A stretch of 64,000 nt of DNA from UBA4416 sp943362175. Lineage in GTDB: Bacteria > Bacteroidota > Bacteroidia > B-17B0 > Aurantibacillaceae. Numbering within the stretch: position 1 is the stretch's first letter; each line of letters starts with the position of its first letter. The translations under genes and the position numbers were made by a program. The stretch spans positions 1 to 64,000 of the forward strand of contig CALRIU020000019.1 in the NCBI GenBank assembly GCA_943362175.1, read 5' to 3'. The notes under the pieces were generated by a model, which worked only from the letters and a program-made list of their open reading frames with translations, was not told the DNA's origin and searched no databases. Below, one piece after another: positions 33,541-43,317 of this stretch.

Positions 33541-36087
33541 TTATTTCGCCGGTTGCGGAGGCGTTGGCACCGTTACCGTAACAATCGTTGCCAGTCCTGA
33601 TTTGGCCTGTGCATGGTTCGGGTTCAGCTTCAGGCACTCTTCCCAATAATACTTGGCTTTGTCGTATTTGCCTTTCTGGTAGTAAGCGCCGCCCAGGTTA
33701 TAAAAGCCTTCAGGGTTAAGCCTATCGAGGATGATTGTTTTCCTCAGCTCGTAGATGGCGCTGTCCAGTTGCCCGCGCTGTGCTTTCTGGTAGCCGCGGT
33801 TCAGGAGGTCGTTATACATCACAATGTAATAGTTTTTCAGGTACGGGTTGTTAGGATACAAATGCTCGGCATGTTTCCAGTAGTAAAGGGCATCGCGGTC
33901 GCGGCCCAGCTTGTAGCTTCCGAGGCCGAGGTTAAGGTAGCCGTTCACATAGCGCGGGTGAAGCTCTACGGCATGTTTCAGGTATTTGATCCCTTTCTCC
34001 AGAGACTCGGTGCGCTTGGCCACGAAGTTTTTGGTATCCGACAAGTCGATGTAACGCGCGCCCGCATTACCCAACACCAGCACGGAGTTTGGCACCGTTT
34101 CCACATCTTTTAAGAAGAGGGTGATGTCGTTTTTCCAGTCCCAGTTACGCTCCCAGGTTTTGCAGCCGTACAGGAAAGTCATGATGCCCAGTACGCCTAA
34201 GAAGCAGATGCGCTTGGCCGTTAAAGACATAGAGTCCGGCAGTTTCTCAAAGCCTTTCAGGATGAGCCAGGCGAAAGCAATCACGAAGCCGATGGTGGAG
34301 TGGAACAACAAACGTTCGCCCATCGTGGCGCCGATGTCCATTAAGATGTTACCGATCATTAAGAGGAAAGCGAAGTAAATGAGGATCGCAAAGCCGAGGA
34401 TGTGTTTTTTGAATGCCAGCCATAAGCCGGCTATTCCTAAGCCGATGTGCAGGAATAAGGAGAGCAGGGTATCCCAGCTCGACCAGTTCCTGAACTCGAT
34501 GGTATTGAAGGAGTAATCGGAGGACAGTGGATGCGGGAACCAGCAAAGCATAAAATACTTGAGCAGCACGAATACCTTCGTGGCCCACTGCTCGGCCTGA
34601 CTCGCCAGTAAATACGGGTTGTTCAGGATCTCCGTATCCGGAACGCCCGGCTTCAGCTTCACGGCCACGAGCCTCATGCCCAGGTAAAACAAGGTCACAA
34701 AGTAAAGCCAGCTCATCAGAGTCGGGAAGTTCTTGCGCTTCATCGTTTTGCTGATGATGAACACACCCACGATCAGGTAAAGGAAAGGCATGAGCCAGTA
34801 GCTGAGGTTCGCCTTATGGTTAGGATTCGGGTCGATGTCCGATTTATGCTTGATGTACAGCATCAGCACCGCGCAGAGGAAGAAAGCCAGCAGGGCCAGC
34901 CCCGCATTCTTGAGTTCAGGCTTGATGTCATAAGGCTTCTTGTAAAAAATATACATGCCCGCCGGGATCAGCACCAGCAAGGTTACCGCATACTCTTTGG
35001 ACAGGAGCGACAGGAAGAAGGAGAAAGAGGCCCAGAGCAGAAGTTCCGCCTTGCTGTATTTCTGGTTCTTGAAGAAGGTCAGGTAAGAGCGGTAAATGAC
35101 CATTCCGGCAATGGCGATGGATGGGATCATCACTGCCGCGCCGCTCTTCCTCATCAGGTACAGCATAAAGCCGGATATCAATACGACCAGCACAAAGTAA
35201 ATCTTTTTCAGCTCGGCAGAGGTGCCGTCGAAGAAGCCCGGCGTTTTGAGGTACTTCTCGTAGTCCGTATATTTGAAGGAATAGAAGAAGGTGAGGGAAA
35301 TGAAGATCAGGGAGAAGATCTCATCCCGGCTTTTCACATTGGCAATCACTTCCGTATGCAGCGGATGCATCAGGAACAACAGGGCCGATAAAAAGGCAAG
35401 GTCTTTATAATCGCTGAAAATACAGGTGCTCAGGAAGAGGTAGAAGAGCATGATGCCGATAATGAAGGTCACGATGTTCACACCATGCCTGATGGAGGCA
35501 TCTTTTACCTGGCAATCCACCTCGTTGATGATGCCGTCGTCGTTAATATCTTCGCTGTCGAGGTCAGGCTTGCCGTTCTCGTTCAGGTCCCAGCAGTTCA
35601 CGCACTCGTTCTGATCAACCACGCCGTTGTTGTTGAGGTCGTTCCACTTGTTGTATTCGGCTTTGTAAGGATCGATGTTCTTGTCGATCACCCCATTCAT
35701 GTTTTTATCTTCGGTGGCAGTATAGTTCCCCGTTGGATATACGCCGATGATCTCCTGCTCCATGGCAAAGCTCACGACGGAGAGCGGACGGTAACGGCCA
35801 CCGGCCAGCTGATCGGTGGCATGCATCTTACGGTAGAAGCTTTCGTAGGCATCTTTGGTGATGATGTCCTTGATGCCGTATGACCCTTTGATCACGTGAT
35901 CGTTCTGGTGAATGATGATCCCGTCGTCGAGGGCATATTCATTATGAAGCGACGTGAGGTTGAAAATAAGGCCTAAAAGTATAATAACAATGTAGGGGAT
36001 TTTCTGATTTTTGAAAGGAAAGAAACGGAAACCATTATCCAGTTCGGTAAAAACAGGTTGTTTGTCTGTTACGGTGTTTTTTGCCAT
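33541..36087 (-). CDS. TMTC-like multi-pass membrane protein with C-terminal TPRs
   Basis: 848 residues. A membrane segment at about 31-47 is followed by YALDDGIIIHQND with an acidic pair (Asp54, Asp55), as in GT-C glycosyltransferases of the TMTC/O-mannosyltransferase group. Around ten more membrane segments lie between 200 and 640, then TPRs from about 680 (YVNGYLNLGLGSYKLGRDRD, YNLGGAYYQKGKYDKAKYYW). In the first outer loop, residues 127-192 carry four EF-hand or dockerin-like loops (DKNMNGVID, DLNNNGVVD, DLNENGKPD, DINDDGIIN). A role in protein or glycan glycosylation is inference. A TATATTTG box (36105-36112, minus strand) lies 18 bases before its ATG. Confidence 0.8.
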   Translation of the reverse strand: MAKNTVTDKQPVFTELDNGFRFFPFKNQKIPYIVIILLGLIFNLTSLHNEYALDDGIIIHQNDHVIKGSYGIKDIITKDAYESFYRKMHATDQLAGGRYRPLSVVSFAMEQEIIGVYPTGNYTATEDKNMNGVIDKNIDPYKAEYNKWNDLNNNGVVDQNECVNCWDLNENGKPDLDSEDINDDGIINEVDCQVKDASIRHGVNIVTFIIGIMLFYLFLSTCIFSDYKDLAFLSALLFLMHPLHTEVIANVKSRDEIFSLIFISLTFFYSFKYTDYEKYLKTPGFFDGTSAELKKIYFVLVVLISGFMLYLMRKSGAAVMIPSIAIAGMVIYRSYLTFFKNQKYSKAELLLWASFSFFLSLLSKEYAVTLLVLIPAGMYIFYKKPYDIKPELKNAGLALLAFFLCAVLMLYIKHKSDIDPNPNHKANLSYWLMPFLYLIVGVFIISKTMKRKNFPTLMSWLYFVTLFYLGMRLVAVKLKPGVPDTEILNNPYLLASQAEQWATKVFVLLKYFMLCWFPHPLSSDYSFNTIEFRNWSSWDTLLSLFLHIGLGIAGLWLAFKKHILGFAILIYFAFLLMIGNILMDIGATMGERLLFHSTIGFVIAFAWLILKGFEKLPDSMSLTAKRICFLGVLGIMTFLYGCKTWERNWDWKNDITLFLKDVETVPNSVLVLGNAGARYIDLSDTKNFVAKRTESLEKGIKYLKHAVELHPRYVNGYLNLGLGSYKLGRDRDALYYWKHAEHLYPNNPYLKNYYIVMYNDLLNRGYQKAQRGQLDSAIYELRKTIILDRLNPEGFYNLGGAYYQKGKYDKAKYYWEECLKLNPNHAQAKSGLATIVTVTVPTPPQPAK

Positions 36088-36179
36088 ATTTATATGTTAT
36101 TACACAAATATACTTAAATCCTGAAAAAAATGATTTTCAGCTTACAAAAAATCCTTAAAATGAGTAAATTGCTTTACGA

Positions 36180-39100
36180 ATGCTGACGTTCAAACGCCCT
36201 TTGAATTTATACCTGCTGCTCGCTTTTGCGCTCCTGTGCGCTTTGGTGGCAGCCATCATTAATCACACCAATAGTTACACCACCACCGAGCTGGCCGCCA
36301 TGGCTGAGTTAAAACTGCACCAGAAAGAACGGCAGGCCCTGGAATACATCACTGAGGTGGAAAGAATGATGAAGGGTAACAGGCCCAATGAGCTCTTTAA
36401 GGTATACAATGGCGGCATTTCCGACCTGTATAAAAACGAAGGCATTGCGATGTATGTGTATCATAACGACAGCCTCGTTTTCTGGTCGGATAACCAGCCG
36501 GCCGTCGACCTTTACGAATACGCCAAAGCATCCAACAGCTATTATTTTACAACCGAATCCCTGCCCGAATTCCGGACCGAGCAGGATACCAGCCGCTTCA
36601 ATGTTCAGCTCATTAAAATCCGCAACGGCTGGTATGAGTGCATTCGCCGGAGAGACAGCGCCAACCCGCTTTGCACGGTGGCAGCGCTCATCCTCATCAA
36701 AGCCGAGTACGATTTCGAGAACAGCTACATCAACAATAATTTCAGCAAGTGGATCGGCCTCCCCGCCAATACCATGCTCACCACGGACTTCAACTATGCC
36801 AATCCCACCATTAAGTCGCTGTTCGGGAAAACCCTGTTTGAGATCAGCAGGAGCGACGGTGTGTTCAAGGACCGAAGCGTCAATACCTATGCCATCCTCC
36901 TCGCTATCCTGTCCGGCTTCTCCTTTTTCTTTTTCTTTTTTCTCTGCCTGAGGAATAAGATCAAAAATAAGATCGTGCTCCTGCTGGTATTTTCGTCGGT
37001 GTGTTTTATTGCACGCACCGCCATGATCTGGTTTAAATTTCCGGCCATTTTTTATAACAGCATGCTGTACGATGCCAATGTGTTTGCCAATGCCTCCGCC
37101 TTTTATTTCTCGTACATGGGCGATGTGCTGTTCAACAGCGTTCTCATCTTTTTGGTAGCCGTGTTCATTTACAAGCTCGATTACGATTTCACCCGGAGGA
37201 GCAGGGCATTCAACCTCACGGCGCTCTTCTTCGCCACGTTTTATACACTCTACCTGTATTTTAATATTCCGATCCTGATCGACAGCCTTGTCAACAACTC
37301 CACGATCTCCTACAACATCAACGACCTCTTCAACTTCAGATGGCTTAGCCTCCTCGGGCTTTTGTCGGTGGCCCTGCTTTTCTTCTCCTTCTACCTGGTA
37401 GCGGAGAAAACCATCATAAGCCTCCTGGCCAATGGCAAGCTGAATACGTTTTACAACAGCCTGTTTTTTATCACGGTAGGCTTTACGGCGCTCATCGTGC
37501 ATTACATGCACCTCAGCTATTCCAATTACCTGTGGCCGGTGCCCTTGCTGGTGATCTCCTATTTTCTGAGGAAGTACAAAGCCTCGTATAACTTCATCAA
37601 TACAGGGCTTATCATCCTCGTGTCGACGCTCATTGCCTTCACGCTGTTCAACAAGTATGAAGAGCTCAACAAGCAGCGCACCTACGATGCCCTGTCGCTG
37701 AACCTCACCGACCGGCAGGATGTGATTGCGGAAAATGAGTTTACGAAGATCATCGGCTCTATTCAGAACGATGCCAAGCTAAAAAACCTGCTGTCGCTGT
37801 TGCCGCTGAGTGCCGAGCAGATCGAACAGCGGATCAGGCAGGTGAATTTCAGCGGCTACTTCGAGCGCTATGAAGTGGTAATGGCCATGTTCCAGGGAGA
37901 TACGGTCTCCGTGCTTAAATCGACCGACAACGCGCGTTATGATGAGGAATATTTTGAAAGGCAGATCGCGGATCATGGCTTTCAGACCATCAGCGACAAT
38001 CTCTACTTCATTGATAAAGACAAAAAGCGCATCCGCTATATCGCCAAGATCGCTATTGAGGACATCAGCAAGAACCCGGATAAAACCTTTCGCCTTTACC
38101 TGCAGCTGGAGCCTAAGCTGGCAGTGAACCTGGGGGCTTTCCCCGATCTGCTGCTCGATAAATCCATCGAAAGCAAGCTGCAATCCACCAACATTTCCTA
38201 TGCAGCCTACGAGTCCGGCAAATTACTGACCGCTCACGGCGACTATGAGTATCCCTTGTTCCAGGACAAAGCAATTTTTGACCTTGATAAGGAATACCAG
38301 CATTACCGTTACAGCTATCAAAAAAATGTGGATGTGATCATCAGTGATAAGCGATCCGGCTTCTGGCAGAAATTTACCTACAACTCTTATCTGTTCCTTT
38401 TCTTTTCGCTCATTGTCTTATGTGCCGTATTGTTTAATTCGGTGGTAGTAAACCGGATCAACAACCTCAATTCCCTCAACATCCGCATCCAGTTTATTTT
38501 CGTGTCGGTGGTTATCCTGTCGCTTGCCGGTGTGGTGCTCGGAACGGTGTGGATCGTGAACTCACAATTTGAAAGCAAAAACGAAAAAGAGCTGCTCACC
38601 AAATCGCGCTCGGTGCTTCGCGAGCTCAAGAACAATACCGGCGACCTCGAAAAGCTGGAGCCCTCCTACCGCGACTACATGGCTTATTCCCTGAAAAAGC
38701 TGGCCCTGATGTTCGGGAGTGATATCTCCGTATTTACGCGAAGAGGCAACCTCTACGCCACATCACAGCCTGCGATCTACGACCAGGGCCTGGTATCCCG
38801 CTTTATGAACCCGGATGCCTTTAGCCATTTCTCCCGTCGCCTCAGCGCCAGCTACACACACCGCGAAAGCATCGGCTCCCTGAAGTACCTGTCGGCCTAC
38901 ATCCCTTTTTATAACAAGAACGACAAGCTGCTTGGCTACATCAACCTGCCGTATTTTGCACGGCAGAAAGACCTTGAAAAAGAGCTGACGGCCTACCTCA
39001 CCACGCTCATCAACATCTACACGATCCTGTTTGTGATCACCACCATGATCGCGCTCCTGCTCTCGAACCTGCTCACCAAGCCGCTCCGGATCATCCGCCA

Positions 39101-39911
39101 GCAGATCTCCAACATCAAATTCGGAAGCCGCAACGAATCCATTGCCTGGAAAGGCGATGATGAGATCGGCCAGCTGGTGAAGGAATACAACAACATGCTG
39201 CTGAAGCTGGAAAAAAATTCGGAGCTGCTGGCCCAGTCGGAAAGGGAAAGCGCCTGGCGCGAGATGGCCAAGCAGGTGGCTCACGAGATCAAAAACCCGC
39301 TGACGCCCATGAAGCTTAATATCCAGCATTTGCAGCGGATTGCCCTCAGCAACCCCGATGATATGGCGGAGCGCGTCAACAAAGTGTCGGAGGTGCTCAT
39401 CGAACAGATCGATACCCTCTCGCACATTGCCACCGAATTTTCCAACTTTGCCAAGTTGCCGAAAACAAACCCTGAGCTCATCAATGTGAATGAAGTACTG
39501 AAAAATGTAGCGCACCTCTTTAAGCAGAATACCGAAAGCGAGATCAAGCTCTACATTACACAATCACAATTCATTATTGCCGACCGCGAGCAGTGCCTGC
39601 GCATTTTTACGAATCTCCTGAAAAATGCCGAGCAGGCCATTCCGGCTGACCGGCAGGGAAAAATAGAGATCATCACCTTCTCCAACGAAAATGAGGTGAT
39701 CATTAAAATCAGGGATAACGGCTGTGGCATTCCGGATGAGCTGAAGTCGCGGATGTTTACGCCGAACTTCACCACCAAAACCAACGGTACAGGCCTTGGC
39801 CTGGCGATGGTCAAAAATTACATCAGCTCCTTCGGCGGCACCATTTCGTTTGAGACGGTTGTCAATGAGAATACCACGTTTACAATCAGTCTTCCTAAAG
39901 CGAATCCTTAG
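36180..39911 (+). CDS. Large multi-pass NtrY-like sensor histidine kinase
   Basis: 1,243 residues. One N-terminal membrane segment (LYLLLAFALLCALVAAI), an outer sensor region to about 235, six or seven membrane segments (about 240-490), a second outer region (500-735), two more membrane segments, a HAMP domain after about residue 960 (LTKPLRIIRQQISNI), and a kinase core: HisKA with MAKQVAHEIKNPLTPMKLN (His1035), then N-box NLLKNAEQAI, G1 IRDNGCGIPDELKSRMF and G2 GTGLGLAM. Phosphorylation-competent by motif. No response regulator gene is adjacent. It is divergent from the TMTC-like gene with only 92 bp between starts. Confidence 0.92.
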   Translation: MLTFKRPLNLYLLLAFALLCALVAAIINHTNSYTTTELAAMAELKLHQKERQALEYITEVERMMKGNRPNELFKVYNGGISDLYKNEGIAMYVYHNDSLVFWSDNQPAVDLYEYAKASNSYYFTTESLPEFRTEQDTSRFNVQLIKIRNGWYECIRRRDSANPLCTVAALILIKAEYDFENSYINNNFSKWIGLPANTMLTTDFNYANPTIKSLFGKTLFEISRSDGVFKDRSVNTYAILLAILSGFSFFFFFFLCLRNKIKNKIVLLLVFSSVCFIARTAMIWFKFPAIFYNSMLYDANVFANASAFYFSYMGDVLFNSVLIFLVAVFIYKLDYDFTRRSRAFNLTALFFATFYTLYLYFNIPILIDSLVNNSTISYNINDLFNFRWLSLLGLLSVALLFFSFYLVAEKTIISLLANGKLNTFYNSLFFITVGFTALIVHYMHLSYSNYLWPVPLLVISYFLRKYKASYNFINTGLIILVSTLIAFTLFNKYEELNKQRTYDALSLNLTDRQDVIAENEFTKIIGSIQNDAKLKNLLSLLPLSAEQIEQRIRQVNFSGYFERYEVVMAMFQGDTVSVLKSTDNARYDEEYFERQIADHGFQTISDNLYFIDKDKKRIRYIAKIAIEDISKNPDKTFRLYLQLEPKLAVNLGAFPDLLLDKSIESKLQSTNISYAAYESGKLLTAHGDYEYPLFQDKAIFDLDKEYQHYRYSYQKNVDVIISDKRSGFWQKFTYNSYLFLFFSLIVLCAVLFNSVVVNRINNLNSLNIRIQFIFVSVVILSLAGVVLGTVWIVNSQFESKNEKELLTKSRSVLRELKNNTGDLEKLEPSYRDYMAYSLKKLALMFGSDISVFTRRGNLYATSQPAIYDQGLVSRFMNPDAFSHFSRRLSASYTHRESIGSLKYLSAYIPFYNKNDKLLGYINLPYFARQKDLEKELTAYLTTLINIYTILFVITTMIALLLSNLLTKPLRIIRQQISNIKFGSRNESIAWKGDDEIGQLVKEYNNMLLKLEKNSELLAQSERESAWREMAKQVAHEIKNPLTPMKLNIQHLQRIALSNPDDMAERVNKVSEVLIEQIDTLSHIATEFSNFAKLPKTNPELINVNEVLKNVAHLFKQNTESEIKLYITQSQFIIADREQCLRIFTNLLKNAEQAIPADRQGKIEIITFSNENEVIIKIRDNGCGIPDELKSRMFTPNFTTKTNGTGLGLAMVKNYISSFGGTISFETVVNENTTFTISLPKANP

Positions 39912-40076
39912 GCAGGATCGCTCAAACTAAGCGTTTGCACAGAGGCATCGTGTTGTTTTCATGTGCCCTATATATTCCACCGCTTCGCGGTTGTATAACA
40001 GGGGCTGACTTTGAAGGGGCTTGGATTTTTTCCGGACATATCCGGTAACGGTCACATCATCGGTTTTGAATACCTT

Positions 40077-42167
40077 CTAATGTTTCACCGCGATCAGCCG
40101 CTTTTGCGCGACGTTGTAGAGGTAGAGGGTATTGCCTTTGATGCCCGACCAGAGGGCATTGCCCATCGGCTCCAGCTCTGTAAATTCCGCAGGAAGCAAA
40201 ACTTCTCCACTGCTGTTGATCAATCCCGAAAGGCCGTTGATGCCGGTCTTATAGAGTGAGCCTTCCTGTTTTTCAATGCTGCCGTCTTTAAGTGTGAAGA
40301 GCGTTTTTCCCGCTCGGTTAATGAGCAGGGTGGTACCTCCCTTGCTTGCTACGGCCGCATTGTTCTCAAAGTCGCCCGCTTTGTCGTACTCCGCCACGGT
40401 AATCGCTTTTAGCTTCCTGTCTACATAGCCGTATTTCTTCCCTTTCTGAATGCGGATCACATCGTCTTTGGCAAAGAATACATCCGTATACGTGCCAAAC
40501 GGGATACTGATGCGGCCATTGGCATCCATCAGCGCCACCTCATCCTCTTCGATGAGCTTAAACTGTCTGCCGTTCGTGTAGTAGGCATTATCGAAAGCCT
40601 TGTCGTAATCATACACCACTCCGCTGATGTAGCATTTGCCGCCGGCGTCATAGAAACCATAGAGGTCGTTTTTCACGACCAGGTAGATCTGTCCCGTGCA
40701 GTGGCTGATGTAGTCAAACTCCGGATGAAGTAATAAGGATTCGCTGAGGTCCATGAGCCCGAAGAGCTTTCCTTTTTTGACGATCACCAGGCTGTTGGTG
40801 TCGATCTCCGAGATCCAGTCCCAGCGGGCCTGCAGCGTTTTGTTGCCGGTGCTCACCAGGCCGTACTGATCCGAAAAGTAATAGGCATAGCCGTTCCGGA
40901 ATGTGCCGAGTTTCTTATACACAAAGGGAATCACCGTTTCCGCTTTATCATTCATGGCGCCATACAGCCCGTTTTGCCTCGCCACAAATAAATTGTCGGA
41001 GGCGGGGCTGATATCTTCAAAGGCTTTGGAAATAAGCTGCCCGGAGCGGTTGATGAGGTAATAGCGGTTTTGTTTTTTGACGATGGCAATGCCGTTGGTA
41101 TAATCATACGTTTCTTCCACAAAAAGCCCCGACGTTTTCTCCCCCGATTTATTGATGAAGTAACAGCTGTCGTTTTTACATACGCCGGCAAAGCCTTCGT
41201 GGAAGCCGGAGGCATCATCGAACAAGGGCCGGATCACCCAGGAGCCGGAAGTATCCACGTAGCCATACCGGTCGTTTGTCCCTTTCAGGACATAGAGCAC
41301 CTGTTTCGACCATGCGATCTCCTTTTCTATTTCGTTGCGGTAAGGATAATCAGGATACTTCTGCAGGAAAGCATCCAGCTCGTTTCCCGAAGCTTTTGTC
41401 ACAGACATGCTGTAGAGCATGCGCCAGGCTTCTGCCCGGTTTAGCGCGCTGTAGCGGGTAATGAAGGTGTAGAGGCTGTCGGTAGAGTGGAGCTTTAGGG
41501 TAAGCTGGAAAAGCCGGTTCTCTGCCTCTGCTACATTGGGATTGGCCGGATAGCCCCGGATGAAGTGCTTGTAGGCGGCAGCCGTAAGGTCTTTGGTTTG
41601 CTCGGCATACTGAAAATCCTCAAAGTTTTTTTTGGCCATGCCATAGAGCTCGCTTTCCGGGTAACCGCGTAGAAATACCCGGATGCTGTCGCTCGAAAGA
41701 GAGCTGCTGTAGCGTTTCAGGCAGAGGTCATCGCGCATCCACCGGGCTTTTCTGAGCAGGCTGTCGCTGCTGAACCAGAATTGCTCCAGGAAATAAGTGA
41801 GGTCACATGCTGTGTTGTGCCGTGCATGCTGCTGAAAGCCTTTCAGGCTGATCGCGCGGGAAAGCGAGGCAATAGTCGCCGGAGAGACAACATAGCCCGA
41901 AAACCGGGCCGTGTCCTTGAACGTTTTAGTGCTGCGGGCGATGTATTTGGCGGCGCTGTCAATGTCAGAGAAGGGATTGTCGCTGCGGTAATAGATCGTG
42001 GCCAGGCCGTAGCCCGCTTCCGACGGGTATCTGGATAAGGAGGAATAGAAGAGGGCTTTGGCCTTGAAGTAGTCATACACGCTCAGGGCCTCGTAGGCAG
42101 AGGAAATCTTACTCCCAAAGCCTTTGAAAGCGCAGAGGACGCACAAAACAAGGATATATTTTTTCAT
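40077..42167 (-). CDS. Exported WG-repeat protein
   Basis: 696 residues from the ATG at 42167 (a TTG lies one codon upstream). Signal peptide MKKYILVLCVLCAFKGFGS. The first ~280 residues are helical and TPR-like (FFYAEQTKDL-type repeats, VAEAENRLFQLTLKLHS). The rest is a series of WG repeats of about 45 residues (YGYVDTSGSWVIRPLFDDAS, YYLINRSGQLISKAFEDISP, YGYVDRKLKAI), a beta-rich repeat found in exported proteins of many bacteria. Function unknown. It is convergent with the large kinase, with 165 bp between that hold only a small CCGCTTCGCGG hairpin near 39979. Confidence 0.85.
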   Translation of the reverse strand: MKKYILVLCVLCAFKGFGSKISSAYEALSVYDYFKAKALFYSSLSRYPSEAGYGLATIYYRSDNPFSDIDSAAKYIARSTKTFKDTARFSGYVVSPATIASLSRAISLKGFQQHARHNTACDLTYFLEQFWFSSDSLLRKARWMRDDLCLKRYSSSLSSDSIRVFLRGYPESELYGMAKKNFEDFQYAEQTKDLTAAAYKHFIRGYPANPNVAEAENRLFQLTLKLHSTDSLYTFITRYSALNRAEAWRMLYSMSVTKASGNELDAFLQKYPDYPYRNEIEKEIAWSKQVLYVLKGTNDRYGYVDTSGSWVIRPLFDDASGFHEGFAGVCKNDSCYFINKSGEKTSGLFVEETYDYTNGIAIVKKQNRYYLINRSGQLISKAFEDISPASDNLFVARQNGLYGAMNDKAETVIPFVYKKLGTFRNGYAYYFSDQYGLVSTGNKTLQARWDWISEIDTNSLVIVKKGKLFGLMDLSESLLLHPEFDYISHCTGQIYLVVKNDLYGFYDAGGKCYISGVVYDYDKAFDNAYYTNGRQFKLIEEDEVALMDANGRISIPFGTYTDVFFAKDDVIRIQKGKKYGYVDRKLKAITVAEYDKAGDFENNAAVASKGGTTLLINRAGKTLFTLKDGSIEKQEGSLYKTGINGLSGLINSSGEVLLPAEFTELEPMGNALWSGIKGNTLYLYNVAQKRLIAVKH

Positions 42168-42215
42168 CAATTGCCTGTAAAAGTATAAATTGCACCCAAA
42201 AAAACGTCCAAAAAA

Positions 42216-42407
42216 ATGCTAAGTAGCGGTAAAATTATCTTCGCAGTATGTTTCGCAGTCGTCTTCATTGCCGCCATGATCTGGTCGTACAACAAAGATA
42301 GCTTTTCTAACAAGGCCCATTTCAAAGGAGCCTCCAAAACCCTTGCTATTATTATCCTGGTGCTTATCGTCCTGTTTTTATTTGTTAAAATGCGCCATTA
42401 TTTTTAA
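42216..42407 (+). CDS. Small two-segment membrane protein
   Basis: 63 residues with two hydrophobic helices (KIIFAVCFAVVFIAAMIWSY and TLAIIILVLIVLFLFV) separated by a short basic loop (NKDSFSNKAHFKGASK). Comparable small proteins with this pattern are widespread in Bacteroidota, with unknown role. It starts 48 bp from the divergent WG-repeat gene. A TATAAATTG sequence upstream could be a -7 box. Confidence 0.7.
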   Translation: MLSSGKIIFAVCFAVVFIAAMIWSYNKDSFSNKAHFKGASKTLAIIILVLIVLFLFVKMRHYF

Positions 42408-42477
42408 TGCGGTAAATAAATTTGTTTTATTTTTGCTGTGAGTACTTAACAATAAGTATTTTATATCAGCATCAGAA

Positions 42478-43269
42478 ATGAAAAAACACCTTATTTTATT
42501 CTTCTGTTTAACATGCGTCGCTTTTATCTCTAAAGCCGGCGTTTTGGTTGTAGAAGGAAAATACCAAAGTAAAAACATCTACATCCAGAATTCATTTGGG
42601 AGCAATGGCGTAGGTTTTTGTGCAACCGAAATCAAAGTGAATGGCGTTGTTACAACAGATGAAGTAAACTCCAGCGCATTTGAGATCGACCTTGTGGCAA
42701 TGAACATCAAGCCGGGAGAAAAAGTAACCATTGAAATTTCTCACAAGAGCGATTGCATGCCGGTTGTTTTAAATCCCGAAGTATTGAAGCCGCGTCCTAC
42801 CTTCGAGGTGGTGAACATGAATATCAACTCCTCCGATATCCTGAAATGGACTACCAAAAATGAAAGCGGCTCCTTGCCTTATGTGATTGAACAATTTAAA
42901 TGGAACAAATGGGTGAAAGTAGGAGAGGTTCAGGGAATCGGTACAGCCGACACGCATGATTATTCGTTCCAGGTAACCACTCACAGCGGTGAGAACAAGT
43001 TCCGCATCAAACAGGCAGGCTTAGGTGTGACACCGAAAATATCTTCTGCGGTTATTTTAAATTCCGAGAAAGAGAAACCAACGTTCATGATGAGCAAAGA
43101 TTCCAAATCAATCCAGTACTCTTACGAAACAGGCTTTGAAGTTTACGATGCCTTCGGGACGGTGGTGAAGAAAGGCTTCGGCAAGGAAACCACGATTGAT
43201 AATCTTCCTAAAGGAAAATACTACCTCTGCTACGACAACCAGGTAACGGAATTCGATAAGAAAAAATAA
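42478..43269 (+). CDS. Exported beta-sandwich protein with T9SS-like C-terminal module
   Basis: 263 residues. Signal peptide MKKHLILFFCLTCVAFISKA. Beta-rich domains follow, the second with fibronectin-like strands (FEVVNMNINSSDILKWTTKN). The last ~45 residues (FEVYDAFGTVVKKGFGKETT, then IDNLPKGKYYLCYDNQVTEF) have the pattern of type A T9SS sorting tails, though shorter and without the usual ending. Probably periplasmic or surface-located; function unknown. TATTTTTG, 44 bases upstream, is a candidate -7 box. A terminator follows. Confidence 0.75.
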   Translation: MKKHLILFFCLTCVAFISKAGVLVVEGKYQSKNIYIQNSFGSNGVGFCATEIKVNGVVTTDEVNSSAFEIDLVAMNIKPGEKVTIEISHKSDCMPVVLNPEVLKPRPTFEVVNMNINSSDILKWTTKNESGSLPYVIEQFKWNKWVKVGEVQGIGTADTHDYSFQVTTHSGENKFRIKQAGLGVTPKISSAVILNSEKEKPTFMMSKDSKSIQYSYETGFEVYDAFGTVVKKGFGKETTIDNLPKGKYYLCYDNQVTEFDKKK

Positions 43270-43286
43270 ATGTCTAAAACATTTTC

Positions 43287-43317
43287 AAAAGCCTTCACAA
43301 TCGTGAGGGCTTTTTTT
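43287..43317 (+). terminator. Intrinsic terminator
   Basis: AAAAGCCTTCAC pairs with GTGAGGGCTTTT around a four-base loop, with seven T at the end. It lies 17 bases after the stop of the preceding gene. Confidence 0.85.

Noticed and set aside
36309..37511. 400-codon open frame on the minus strand
   Set aside because: It is the antisense shadow of the large sensor kinase gene; composition is low-complexity Glu/Lys/His/Val and it has no motif.
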